Part shown: positions 47,254-56,935 of the stretch, in pieces
Position numbering within the stretch: position 1 is the first letter of the stretch
Layout of the letters: each line of letters starts with the position of its first letter
From: Site-B1 sp963722665
GTDB lineage: Bacteria; Bacteroidota; Bacteroidia; Flavobacteriales; Flavobacteriaceae
Length of the DNA: 64,000 nt
Reading direction: 5' to 3'
NCBI GenBank assembly: GCA_963722665.1
Contig: CAVRNW010000019.1
Location: forward strand, 1-64,000
Notes under the pieces: generated by a model
Database searches by the model: none
What the model was told of the DNA's origin: nothing
Seen by the model: the letters and a program-made list of their open reading frames with translations, nothing else
Translations under genes and position numbers: made by a program

Positions 47254-48510
47254 TTATAAATTAGTTTCTGAAAAGGAAATCTTATCAATATCTATTTTTA
47301 AATCCTTGATAAACTCAAAATAGATGGGTTTCATATTCTTATCCATTGGCTTGGCTTCCGGTAATTTTTGTTTGTAGGGATCTACCTGGACTCCATTTTT
47401 CCAAAATCTGTAACAGACATGCGGTCCTGATGCAAGACCTGTACTGCCAACATAACCAATAACTTCTCCCTGTTTCACGAAATCACCTACTTTAACCCCT
47501 CTTTTGCTCATATGCAAATATTGGGTTGTATAGGTAGCGTTATGCTTAATTTTTACATAATTTCCATTACCTCTGGTATAACCTGAATTTATGACTGTTC
47601 CGTTTGCAGTGCTAATGATTGGTGTTCCTCTTCGGGCGGCATAATCGGTTCCTTTATGTGCTTTCCATCTCCTTTGTACGGGATGGAATCTATTACGTGA
47701 AAAACGAGATGAGATTCTTGTGCTAAATTTTAAAGGAGCCTTTAAAAAGGCTTTTCTAAGTGTTTTTCCTTCCTCATCAAAGTAATCAGGGATGCCATTA
47801 ATAGTGTCTGCTACAAACTTAAAAGCATAAAAAGGTCTGTTATTATGTTCAAAATAAGCCGATTTGATCTGGTCAATACCAACAAATGTTGTATCGTCAA
47901 TATACTTTTCTGTGTATACTATTTTAAATCGGTCTCCTTTTTGAAGTTTAAAGAAGTCAATGGTCCATGCATAAATGGTAGACAGGTCGTTTGCAATGTT
48001 ATAGCTTAACCCTTGTTCTTCTATAGTTTCAGACAATGAGCTGTTGATCACACCGGTAGCAGTATTTTCTATAATAGTTACAGGTTTACTCTTTCTTTGT
48101 GCAACAATAGTATCCCTAAAATCTACAACAACATAATCAATGCTGTTGGGTTGATAAATAAAGACCTGTGGTTTGTTAAGTGAGTCAACAGATTTTAAAA
48201 TCGTGTATTGTTTATTGATATCTAATTTTCTGGCGTCAAAACTGTCTTTAATGGCAGTTGTAATATTAGCTATTTCACTGTAGCCTAAATTATTGTTGAA
48301 TAGGAGTTGACCAAAACTATCACCATTTCTAATGGTATCCTGTACAACATCAAAGTCATTGAAATTAAATCCGAATTCCACTCTTGGGACTTCAATTGGA
48401 GCAACAAAATTGGTCACGGGTAACTCAAGAGGAGTTACTTCCTTTTTACATGCTGCAAAACTAATGATGATTGTAAATAGTGCTATTAATTTTTTCAATT
48501 TTTCTGTCAA
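47254..48510 (-). CDS. M23 family peptidase lipoprotein with a His-to-Cys change in the second zinc motif
   Basis: No ATG fits. TTG at 48510 or 48498 gives a normal lipoprotein signal (LKKLIALFTIIISFAACKKEV). The N-terminal half is a helper domain. The C-terminal LytM domain has the first zinc motif HKGTDYAARRGTPI and the core YLHMSKRGVKVGDFVKQGEVIGYVGSTG. The HxH motif reads GPHVCYRFW, so the usual zinc His is Cys (codon 47415-47413). The product is a peptidoglycan hydrolase or a regulator derived from one. The gene begins about 5 bases after the tryptophan dioxygenase stop. Confidence 0.88.
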   Translation of the reverse strand: MTEKLKKLIALFTIIISFAACKKEVTPLELPVTNFVAPIEVPRVEFGFNFNDFDVVQDTIRNGDSFGQLLFNNNLGYSEIANITTAIKDSFDARKLDINKQYTILKSVDSLNKPQVFIYQPNSIDYVVVDFRDTIVAQRKSKPVTIIENTATGVINSSLSETIEEQGLSYNIANDLSTIYAWTIDFFKLQKGDRFKIVYTEKYIDDTTFVGIDQIKSAYFEHNNRPFYAFKFVADTINGIPDYFDEEGKTLRKAFLKAPLKFSTRISSRFSRNRFHPVQRRWKAHKGTDYAARRGTPIISTANGTVINSGYTRGNGNYVKIKHNATYTTQYLHMSKRGVKVGDFVKQGEVIGYVGSTGLASGPHVCYRFWKNGVQVDPYKQKLPEAKPMDKNMKPIYFEFIKDLKIDIDKISFSETNL

Positions 48511-48515
48511 ATAAT

Positions 48516-49437
48516 TTATAGATTCTTTCCCCAATTCTCCAGCTCTTCTTTGGTCCAAACATCCGGGAAAAATATTCTGCGTTGATACTTAGGATGCATG
48601 TATTTTGCCCATTCGCTGCCACCTGTAGCTTCAGCTGTTTCCCCATTTATTTGAAGATAATGATTTGCGGCATTATAGTGGGCCATAACCCATTGTATGT
48701 TTACAGTATGATCATAGTGCCTCATTGCACCGATCAAATCCTTATCTGTCTTTTCCTTCTGTGGTAATTCTTTAAATCTGGTCCACAGATTCCTGGAATT
48801 GTAATATTTTGTAAAACTAATAAATTCTTCTTTATATTTTGCTTCAAAAGTTTTTAATAAATACGATTTTTTACCTGTTTTATAATCTTTTCCGGCAGCC
48901 TGCCAATACAAATGTTCCAGAGCATGCTCATAAGGAGTGTCCCTATTTATGGTAGCTCTGAATTTTTTATCTATAAGATTGATAAGTTCAGTAGAAGCGA
49001 ATTCAATTTTTCTGTATTGGGCACTTTGAAAACCGCTACCCGGAGTTAATGTGGTCCTGAATTTCATGTATTGTTCAACCTCCATTCCATCTCTCATAAT
49101 ATTAAATGATGAGGTAAGCATGTCAAAGTATCGACTAATGCGTCTTAATTTTGTCGAAAAAAATGAGGCCGTCAAATGTTCTTCTTTATGAAACCTGATC
49201 TATTTCCCAAAGCATCATTTTAAATATAAGTTCATTGATTTGATGGTACATTATAAATACCATCTCATCAGGAAGTGTTGTACGTTGTATTTGAAGATTT
49301 AAAAGCGCATCTGTATGTATGTAATCCCAATAATTAATCGGATTGCTATGAAGTAATCCCTCAAGATGAGTTTCCAGATCCTGATCAATGCTATCGTATT
49401 TTTCTTTTAATTGTTTGGTTAGTTTCTCAACACTCAT
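48516..49437 (-). CDS. tryptophan 2,3-dioxygenase family protein (frameshifted near 49193)
   Basis: The first part (from 49437) ends LIFKMMLWEIDQV and meets a stop. Removing one T from the run at about 49192-49195 gives DQVHKEEHLTASFFSTKLRRI and continuous homology. Family features are NYWDYIHTDALLNLQ, MYHQINELIFKMMLWE (His), PGSGFQSAQYRKIE, NIQWVMAHYNAANHYL and EATGGSEWAKYMHPKYQ. The haem enzyme opens tryptophan to N-formylkynurenine. The restored length is about 307 residues. It overlaps the DUF3108 gene by one base (TAATG). Confidence 0.88.
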
Positions 49438-50219
49438 TAATTATCAATATAAATTTCAAAAGGATATTTTAATCCTTTAAATGCTTCCAGATCTGCCCTC
49501 AATGACCCTACAGCCAAATCTGCCTTTATGCGCAAAGGTATTTTATTTTTATCATTTGAAACCCAAAGCGTTAAACTTTCTTCTTCTTTAAAAACTCTGC
49601 CAGCCATAACATATGGTCTGAATTTTAAGGTATTTACCTTACCAAATTGAGTGTTAATTAATTCCTCTCCCAGGTATTTTAACTTAAAGCCATAATTTTC
49701 TTCATCAAAAAACATATTGACAGAAGCTTCGTCGCCAATCTTTAAGTTTTCCACATCTATACTATTACGCAAATAATAGTATGTTGAAACCATATCCTGG
49801 ATATTATCTTTTGTAGTAAAGACTTTTTTGATATTTTTCTTTTTGTTATGGACAAAGGCCTTATTGTTAGCGTGATCAAATTCAATTTCAATATCTTTTG
49901 TATGACCACCTTCATCTATATTTCTGATAAATTTATAAGGCTCGCCCGTAACTTTATCAATGTAACTTTCATAAACGTCCCTTACTTTAAAGAACCATTT
50001 TATAGCTCCTGTTGTCCAGCCCATACCTTGAATGTGATAAACATCTTTGCCATTGTATTTGTAGTCTCTGACTAAAAGTGTGGCATTTCCGGCCTTTAGA
50101 AATCCGCTATAGCTCATTCTGAACTTAAACCATTCCCCTGATTGATAGGAAGATTCTTGTTCGGGTAGAGAACCTTGGAATAATAGTATTACTGTTATTG
50201 TAAGTAGTGTCTTGTTCAT
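49437..50219 (-). CDS. DUF3108 exported protein
   Basis: The 260-residue protein has a signal peptide (MNKTLLTITVILLFQGSLP). The DUF3108 pattern follows: GEWFKFRMSYSGFLKAGNATL, VRDVYESYIDKVTGEPYKFIRNI, DMVSTYYYLRN and LTLWVSNDKNKIPLRIKADLAVGSLRADL. It is a predicted beta-rich periplasmic protein of unknown function. It is the first gene of an apparent operon with the dioxygenase, the M23 peptidase and pgi. Confidence 0.88.
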   Translation of the reverse strand: MNKTLLTITVILLFQGSLPEQESSYQSGEWFKFRMSYSGFLKAGNATLLVRDYKYNGKDVYHIQGMGWTTGAIKWFFKVRDVYESYIDKVTGEPYKFIRNIDEGGHTKDIEIEFDHANNKAFVHNKKKNIKKVFTTKDNIQDMVSTYYYLRNSIDVENLKIGDEASVNMFFDEENYGFKLKYLGEELINTQFGKVNTLKFRPYVMAGRVFKEEESLTLWVSNDKNKIPLRIKADLAVGSLRADLEAFKGLKYPFEIYIDN

Positions 50220-50299
50220 ATTGTAAATTCAATATTAATAACTTTATTAAATCTACTTTTTATTATAATTTGCAATTACTGTTCCAAAAGTTAGAAATT

Positions 50300-50330
50300 A
50301 AAAACTCCATCAAATATAATGGAGTTTTTA
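50300..50330 (-). terminator. terminator after hppD
   Basis: AAAAACTCCAT and ATGGAGTTTTT pair over an 8-base loop. It lies between hppD and the DUF3108 gene, separating the two transcription units. Confidence 0.82.
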
Positions 50331-50352
50331 AAAAGTAATAATTAAGAACTTG

Positions 50353-51513
50353 TTAAAGTGTGCCCCTAAGTTGTTGTTCTCTTTCAATGGATTCAAAAAG
50401 GGCTTTAAAATTCCCGGCTCCAAATCCTCGAGCTCCCATTCGTTGAATAATTTCAAAGAATAATGTTGGTCTGTCTTCTATAGGTTTTGTAAAGATCTGC
50501 AACAGATAACCTTCTTCATCAGCATCTACAAGAATTGACAATTTTTGAAGTTCTTTAATATCTTCTTTTAACATATGTTTGTGCTCGCCTAATCGCTTAG
50601 GGATCTCATCATAATAAGCCTGTGGAGGCGGAGGTAAAAACTCAATTCCTCTTGCTTTTAACTCACTGATGGTATTAATAATATTGTCTGTTGCCACAGC
50701 AATATGCTGTACGCCAGAACCTTCATAAAAATCTAAATATTCTTCAATTTGAGATTTTTTCTTTCCTTTTGCCGGTTCATTTATTGGGAATTTAATACGG
50801 CCATTACCATTGCTCATCACTTTACTCATAAGAGCAGAATATTCAGTATGAATTTGTTTGTCGTCGAACGACAAGAAATTCTCAAAGCCCATGATATCTT
50901 CGTACCATTTCACCCATTGATTCATCTCACCCCAGCCAACATTGCCTACCATATGATCTATAAATTTCAATCCTACAGAGGACGGATTATAATCTGATTT
51001 CCATTCCTTAAAACCTGGTAAAAATATTCCTTTGTAGTTTTTGCGTTCAACAAAAATATGAACTGTATCTCCATAAGTATGAATTCCTGACCTTACAACT
51101 TCACCAGATTCATCTTTTTCAACTGTTGGTTTCATAAATGGTTTGGCACCTCTGGAAGTAGTTTCCTCAAATGCCTTTTTTGAGTCTTCAACCCAAAGAG
51201 CGATTACTTTTACACCATCTCCATGTTTAGCAAGATGATCATTGATCGGGGAATTACTATTTAAAGGTGTGGTCAGGACCAAACGGATCTTATCCTGTTT
51301 CAATACATAACTAGCCCGATCTTTGACTCCAGTCTCTAATCCTGCATAGGCAAGAGATTGAAATCCGAAGGCTGTTTTATAGAAATGCGCCGACTGTTTT
51401 GCGTTCCCTACATAAAACTCGACATAATCGGTCCCTAACAGAGGGAGGAAATCTTGCGCTCCTTTAAATATTTTTTCTAAACCGTAATTAACGGACTTTA
51501 TATCTTTACTCAT
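50353..51513 (-). CDS. hppD: 4-hydroxyphenylpyruvate dioxygenase
   Basis: The 386-residue protein has two vicinal-oxygen-chelate halves. The iron ligands are His in KFIDHMVGNV, His in VQHIAVATDNI and Glu in PTLFFEIIQRMG. It converts 4-hydroxyphenylpyruvate to homogentisate in tyrosine degradation. It lies 13 bases after hmgA and ends before a terminator. Confidence 0.96.
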   Translation of the reverse strand: MSKDIKSVNYGLEKIFKGAQDFLPLLGTDYVEFYVGNAKQSAHFYKTAFGFQSLAYAGLETGVKDRASYVLKQDKIRLVLTTPLNSNSPINDHLAKHGDGVKVIALWVEDSKKAFEETTSRGAKPFMKPTVEKDESGEVVRSGIHTYGDTVHIFVERKNYKGIFLPGFKEWKSDYNPSSVGLKFIDHMVGNVGWGEMNQWVKWYEDIMGFENFLSFDDKQIHTEYSALMSKVMSNGNGRIKFPINEPAKGKKKSQIEEYLDFYEGSGVQHIAVATDNIINTISELKARGIEFLPPPPQAYYDEIPKRLGEHKHMLKEDIKELQKLSILVDADEEGYLLQIFTKPIEDRPTLFFEIIQRMGARGFGAGNFKALFESIEREQQLRGTL

Positions 51514-51526
51514 TGTGAAGTGATTT

Positions 51527-52684
51527 TTATTCTAACCAGGATTTATAATAATCGTTATCTGCTATTTTTAAAGCCTCTTCGGTTACCTGTAAAGGTTTAA
51601 AAGTATCTACCATTACTGCCAGTTCCTCAGTTTCTTTTTTACCTATGCTTCTTTCCGTAGCTCCGGGATGTGGACCGTGAGGTATACCGGCAGGATGCAA
51701 TGAAATATGTCCAGCCTCAACATCATTACGGCTCATAAAATCGCCATCAACATAGTACAATACTTCATCACTGTCAATATTACTGTGGTTGTAAGGTGCA
51801 GGAATAGAATCTGGATGATAATCATATAGCCTTGGAACGAAACTGCAAACAACAAATGCATCAGTTTCAAAAGTTTGATGGACCGGAGGTGGTTGATGAA
51901 TTCGACCTGTTATAGGTTCAAAATCATGTATGGAAAAAGCATAAGGATAATTGTAGCCATCATAACCTACGACATCAAAAGGATGAGAGGCATAGATCAT
52001 GTCAAAAATTTCATTCTTCTTTTTGACTTTTATTAAAAAGTCTCCTTTTTTGTTATAGGTTTCCAGTTCTTCTGGCCTCCTGATGTCTCGCTCACAAAAA
52101 GGAGAATGTTCAAGCAATTGCCCAAACCAGTTTCGGTATCGTTTTGGTGTGTAAATAGGCCTGTAGGATTCTACAATAAATAATCTATTGTCGGATGAAT
52201 CAAAATCTATTTTGTAGATCATTCCTCTTGGAATAAGAAGGTAATCACCATATTTAAAATCTAAATTCCCAAACATGGTTCTTAATTTACCGCTGCCTTT
52301 ATGAATAAAGATCAATTCGTCTGCATCTGTATTCTTGTAAAAGTAATCTTTAACCGAATCCTTTGGAGCAGCAAGGATTATATTACAATCGGAATTTGTT
52401 AAGATCACTTTTCTGCTTAACAGGTAGTCTGATTCCGGTTTGACTTGAAACCCTCTGAACCTATAGGATTGCATATTGTTTGCTTTCGCTATTTTTGGAG
52501 CAACACTGTATTGTTTTTTGATCTCTTTTACCTGCGTTGGGCGTTGCTCATGGTAACTATTGGTTGACATTCCATCAAAACCAATAGTTCCAAAAAGTTG
52601 TTCATAATATAGGCTGCCATCAGGTTTTCTGAATTGAGTATGTCTTTTAGGCGGAATTTTACCCAGTTTATGATAAAATGGCAT
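51527..52684 (-). CDS. hmgA: homogentisate 1,2-dioxygenase
   Basis: The 385-residue cupin-type protein has PFDVVGYDGYNYPYAFSIHDFEP, GRIHQPPPVHQTFETDAFVVCSF and HISLHPAGIPHGPHPG, whose His and Glu bind iron. It opens homogentisate to maleylacetoacetate, the step after HppD. It is shorter than the proteobacterial or human enzyme (about 440) but has the usual length for Bacteroidota. Fumarylacetoacetase is not in this window. Confidence 0.93.
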   Translation of the reverse strand: MPFYHKLGKIPPKRHTQFRKPDGSLYYEQLFGTIGFDGMSTNSYHEQRPTQVKEIKKQYSVAPKIAKANNMQSYRFRGFQVKPESDYLLSRKVILTNSDCNIILAAPKDSVKDYFYKNTDADELIFIHKGSGKLRTMFGNLDFKYGDYLLIPRGMIYKIDFDSSDNRLFIVESYRPIYTPKRYRNWFGQLLEHSPFCERDIRRPEELETYNKKGDFLIKVKKKNEIFDMIYASHPFDVVGYDGYNYPYAFSIHDFEPITGRIHQPPPVHQTFETDAFVVCSFVPRLYDYHPDSIPAPYNHSNIDSDEVLYYVDGDFMSRNDVEAGHISLHPAGIPHGPHPGATERSIGKKETEELAVMVDTFKPLQVTEEALKIADNDYYKSWLE

Positions 52685-52834
52685 AATAATTATATTTTCT
52701 TGATTAATAGATTATTAAATTTTTATTCATGATTATCAAGAAATAATAAAATTAAATAATCTTTATTTACTTTAATTGGTCTGATACAAATATCGTGAAA
52801 TTTGGAGTAAATTCTTCTATCTTGTTAAAAAGCG

Positions 52835-55057
52835 TTAAAACCACAAACCTAAATTGAAAAACCAAAAACCTTCCTTCGTTTCCGGTGAATATGAATATTT
52901 CGCTTCTATTGGTCCTAAAAAGGTTTCCAGTGAGTATCCTAAAGCGTAACCAGTAAAATCGGGATCTGTAAACCATTCTGCGTTTTCAAATATATCATCT
53001 GCTACATTTGCGAAATTGGAAGAAAAAATAATATGGTTCTTATTGAATATTTCATAGTCCAAATTAATGGTGCCTTTAACAAAACTGTTCCCTGTTATGG
53101 ATATAAAATCATAACCATAAAATGGAACAAAATTGTTTATAAAATTGTTTCCATAACCTCCTAAGACAAAATTGAGTGAATTCACAGAGTTGTTGCCAAC
53201 CTGAAAACCTCCTTGAGTATTGAGATTTACAGAAAACCTGTTGGAAACTTTAAAGGCATAACCTATGTCTGCTTTTGCAATAGAGAATTCTGCAAAATCA
53301 TTATTAAAGTCGGAAGAGAAGAGGTATAAATTAAAATCACCATTAAAATAGAATCCCTTTGAAGGAAAAAATTTGTTATCGTACGTATCATATTTTAAAT
53401 TTCCGAAAAAACTAAAAAAGTCACTGTCTTCAAAGACGGTTTTATCCTCATTACTGTTTTCAATATAGGTTTCGGAATCATAATTTAAATGTTTCAATTC
53501 TGCACCGATCCTAAGCCTGAAATCTTTTTTAAACAGCGTTTGCAAATACGCCTGATTTGTAAAATCAACGAGTTGGACATCTATTTTATTCAAAGTCGTA
53601 TTTTCAAGATCTTCTGGTGAAAGCAGTAGTGCAGCACTTACATTTCTGCTAAAAGTATTTAATCTGGAATTTATTCCAATACTCCAATAGAGTCCTTTAT
53701 CGATGTAATATTCAAAATTGTATCTGATATTATCACCTAAAATTAAATCGATGGATGTAAGATCATTATTAAAGAACAAACGTTTATGCGTTAAATTGAT
53801 CAAGGCAGCACTTTTGTAAAGTTCGTCAAAATGCAAACTTGCCTTTAGAAGAGTTTTATTCTCACTTTCCTTAATATTTGCGGTTAAAAGATATCCATAA
53901 TTATCACGTTGAAATTGGTATGAAAAGTCATCAAAATTGTTAGTAGCAACCAAATTGTTAACACCTTTTATGAAATCATCATAAGAGACAGTTTGGTTGT
54001 TTTTAACTTTAAGTTTACCAAGAATGTAGGATCTTGAATAGTTTTTATTCCCATTAAGTGTAACTGTTTTGATCTTTATGCTATCCAGTTGATGAAATTG
54101 AACAGCTTTAAACACTTTTTTTCTTTGATTTTTAACGACTCCTTTCAGTTTATCTAATTGAGCCAGAGTAGCATCTTCCCCATTTTTAATGATCTTATTT
54201 CCTTGGCTGAACGACACAACATTAAAATCCTTAATATCTGGTTTAATGTATATATCTGTCAATTTTGCTTTTACCTCCATCTCTCGGATTGTCCGGTAAT
54301 TATTGATCTGGAGTAAGATAGCAGGTGCTGATTTTAGCTCTTCTCTGTCCAATAGGTCATCCTGAACATCAACTCCTATTATTATATCAATTCCTTTTTC
54401 CTTAAGCTCATTTAAAGCGTAATTATTGGTCACACCACCATCACAAAGCATTCTGTTGTTTATATAGACCGGCTGAAACAAGGATGGAAGCGCCCCACTT
54501 GCTCTGACGGATTGAGCTAAATTTCCTTTATCCAGAATTACACTTTGACCAGTCTCGACATCTGTAGCAACGCAGAAAAATGGTATTGGGAGTTTACTAA
54601 AATCATGAACATCACTAACATGTAAAGTTAATTTTGAAAGTAAATTGAATAAATTCTGACCTTTAGATATGGCAGAAGGCAAGGAGACCTTGAATTTGTT
54701 AAAGGGTAATGTTATGGCATATGTTTCTGCCTGTTCTTTCTCATAAAATGTTCTGGATTCGCGAGGGATGATATCATTTATTAAGTCATCAAAATTTAGA
54801 CTGTTAAAAATAGAATCCAGCTGTTTACCGGAATAACCGGAAGCATATAAAGAACCAATTATTGCCCCCATGCTTGTGCCGGAAACATGGTCAACACGTA
54901 TTCCTAAACTATCAATAATTTTTAAAACACCTATATGAGCAAAACCCTTTGCACCACCACCGCTTAATACCAAACCAACCTTCAAGTCCTTTTGGTGTTC
55001 CTCTTGAGGAAAGACTGAAATACTTATTAAAAAAAATATGACAAGTAGTTTTTTCAA
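52835..55057 (-). CDS. patatin-like phospholipase fused to POTRA and BamA-type barrel (PlpD-like)
   Basis: The 740-residue protein has a signal peptide (MKKLLVIFFLISISVFPQ). The patatin domain has the oxyanion motif LSGGGAKGFAHIG, nucleophile GTSMGAIIG and catalytic Asp in CDGGVTNNYAL (about 25-270). A POTRA-like segment (IKTVTLNGNKNYSRSYILGK) and a 16-strand-type barrel to LGLWF follow. This is the type Vd secretion layout, in which the barrel exposes a phospholipase. It starts 2 bases after uvrC stops, so the pair is co-transcribed. In some Bacteroidota these proteins stay anchored. Confidence 0.92.
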   Translation of the reverse strand: MKKLLVIFFLISISVFPQEEHQKDLKVGLVLSGGGAKGFAHIGVLKIIDSLGIRVDHVSGTSMGAIIGSLYASGYSGKQLDSIFNSLNFDDLINDIIPRESRTFYEKEQAETYAITLPFNKFKVSLPSAISKGQNLFNLLSKLTLHVSDVHDFSKLPIPFFCVATDVETGQSVILDKGNLAQSVRASGALPSLFQPVYINNRMLCDGGVTNNYALNELKEKGIDIIIGVDVQDDLLDREELKSAPAILLQINNYRTIREMEVKAKLTDIYIKPDIKDFNVVSFSQGNKIIKNGEDATLAQLDKLKGVVKNQRKKVFKAVQFHQLDSIKIKTVTLNGNKNYSRSYILGKLKVKNNQTVSYDDFIKGVNNLVATNNFDDFSYQFQRDNYGYLLTANIKESENKTLLKASLHFDELYKSAALINLTHKRLFFNNDLTSIDLILGDNIRYNFEYYIDKGLYWSIGINSRLNTFSRNVSAALLLSPEDLENTTLNKIDVQLVDFTNQAYLQTLFKKDFRLRIGAELKHLNYDSETYIENSNEDKTVFEDSDFFSFFGNLKYDTYDNKFFPSKGFYFNGDFNLYLFSSDFNNDFAEFSIAKADIGYAFKVSNRFSVNLNTQGGFQVGNNSVNSLNFVLGGYGNNFINNFVPFYGYDFISITGNSFVKGTINLDYEIFNKNHIIFSSNFANVADDIFENAEWFTDPDFTGYALGYSLETFLGPIEAKYSYSPETKEGFWFFNLGLWF

Positions 55058-55059
55058 AT

Positions 55060-56853
55060 TTAATTTTTTTGATAGTGGTTGACTATTTTAGTAGCTCTTG
55101 AGGCTCCAATGATTTTTTCCAGATCTTCAAATTTTGCCTGGCTTATTCTTTTCGCCGATTTAAAATGCTTTAATAATTCCACGACAGTTTTTTCTCCAAT
55201 TCCCGGTATCGTTTCGAGTTCTGTATTTAAAGCCGTTTTACTTCTTTTGTTTCTGTGATGTTCAATGCCAAATCGATGCGCTTCGTTCCGAAGTTGCTGA
55301 ATGATCTTTAGAGTTTCACTTTTTTTATCTAAATATAATGGAATTGGATCGTTTGGATAGAATAATTCTTCTAATTTTTTTGCAATCCCGACTATTGCAA
55401 TTTTACCTCTTAGATTAAGTGCATCCAAGCTTTTTAATGCCGATGAAAGTTGCCCTTTTCCTCCATCTATTATAATTAATTGGGGTAAGGGCAGGTCTTC
55501 TTCCAAAAGGCGTTTATATCGTCTGTACACCACTTCTTCCATTGAGGCAAAGTCATCAGGTCCCTCAACCGTTTTTATATTGAAATGTCTGTAATCCTTT
55601 TTACTTGGCTTGCCGTTTTTAAAAACAACACAAGCTGCCACAGGATGGGTTCCTTGTATGTTTGAATTATCAAAACATTCAATTTGTCTGGGCTCTTCGC
55701 TCAAACGCAGGTCGCTTTTCATTTGCGCCATAATTCTGTTTACATGTCTGTCCGGATCAGTGATCTTAATTTGTTTGAAACGCTCCATTCTGTAGTATTT
55801 TGCATTTCTGACAGAGAGGTCCAGAATATGCTTTTTATCACCCAATTTTGGAACGCTTACTTTTACATTTTCACCAATTCTGACCTGAAAAGGAACATAT
55901 ATTTCCTTTGAATTTGAAGTGAATCGCTGTCTAAGTTCAATTATTGCCAATTGCAATAATTCTTTGTCGGTTTCGTCCAGCTTCTTTTTTATTTCTAATG
56001 TGTGGGAACGAATTATCGAACCATAAGAGAGTTGCAAAAAATTGATATAGCCATAGCTTTCATCACTCACTATTGAGAATACATCAACATTACTGATCTT
56101 TGGATTGACAATTGTTGATTTTGATTGGTAATTTTCAAGTATTTCAATTTTCTCCTTTATTTTTTGGGCGTCTTCAAAATGCATATCGGCAGCAAATTGT
56201 TTCATTTGCCTTTTAAATTGATGCAGAGAATCCTTAAAATTTCCTTTTAATATTTCACGAATGGCTATAATATTTTCATAGTATTCTTCTTCCGTCTCAA
56301 AACCTTCACAAGCTCCTTTGCAGTTTCCTAAATGATACTCCAGGCATACTTTATACTTACCGGATTCAATTTTTTCGGGAGACAGATCGAAATTACATGT
56401 ACGCAACTGGTAGAGACCTTTGATAAGGTCCAATAATGTTGAAACTGTCCTGCCACTGGTATAAGGGCCAAAATATTCTGATCCATCTTTTATGACTCGC
56501 CGAGTAGAGAATACTCTCGGGAATCGTTCTTTTTTTATGCAGATCCAGGGATAGGACTTGTCATCCTTCAGCATCACATTATATCTGGGTTGATACTTCT
56601 TGATCAAATTATTTTCCAACAGCAAAGCATCGGTTTCCGTATCAACAACTATGTGCTTTATTTTTACAATTTTCCTGACCAGTATTCGGGTTTTGCCATT
56701 ATCGAATGTTTTGGTGAAATAAGAACTGACCCTTTTTTTTAGGTTTTTGGCTTTTCCAACATAAATAATTACCCCTTCTTTATCAAAATACTGGTACACT
56801 CCCGGAGAGTCCGGAAGCGTTTGCAATTGTAATTTCAGGTCGGCATTACTCAT
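55060..56853 (-). CDS. uvrC: excinuclease ABC subunit C
   Basis: The 597-residue protein has the N-terminal GIY-YIG nuclease (DSPGVYQYFDKEGVIIYVGKAKNLKKR) and a UVR helix (KRQMKQFAADMHFEDAQKIKEKIE). The RNase H-like 5' nuclease half follows (ECFDNSNIQGTHPVAACVVF; IIIDGGKGQLSSALKSLD), and C-terminal helix-hairpin-helix repeats (LETIPGIGEKTVVELLKHF) end the protein. It makes both incisions in nucleotide excision repair. A -7 box ends 5 bases before the ATG. Confidence 0.97.
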   Translation of the reverse strand: MSNADLKLQLQTLPDSPGVYQYFDKEGVIIYVGKAKNLKKRVSSYFTKTFDNGKTRILVRKIVKIKHIVVDTETDALLLENNLIKKYQPRYNVMLKDDKSYPWICIKKERFPRVFSTRRVIKDGSEYFGPYTSGRTVSTLLDLIKGLYQLRTCNFDLSPEKIESGKYKVCLEYHLGNCKGACEGFETEEEYYENIIAIREILKGNFKDSLHQFKRQMKQFAADMHFEDAQKIKEKIEILENYQSKSTIVNPKISNVDVFSIVSDESYGYINFLQLSYGSIIRSHTLEIKKKLDETDKELLQLAIIELRQRFTSNSKEIYVPFQVRIGENVKVSVPKLGDKKHILDLSVRNAKYYRMERFKQIKITDPDRHVNRIMAQMKSDLRLSEEPRQIECFDNSNIQGTHPVAACVVFKNGKPSKKDYRHFNIKTVEGPDDFASMEEVVYRRYKRLLEEDLPLPQLIIIDGGKGQLSSALKSLDALNLRGKIAIVGIAKKLEELFYPNDPIPLYLDKKSETLKIIQQLRNEAHRFGIEHHRNKRSKTALNTELETIPGIGEKTVVELLKHFKSAKRISQAKFEDLEKIIGASRATKIVNHYQKN

Positions 56854-56858
56854 AACTT

Positions 56859-56866
56859 CAAAGGTA
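56859..56866 (-). promoter_or_regulatory. -7 element of uvrC, possible leaderless start
   Basis: TACCTTTG on the minus strand followed by AAGTT and the ATG. Confidence 0.42.
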
Positions 56867-56935
56867 TATTAAATAGTAGTACTGAGAAAAAATTGATTTT
56901 GTTTTTTGCTATATTGCACCAATAGTTATTGATAA

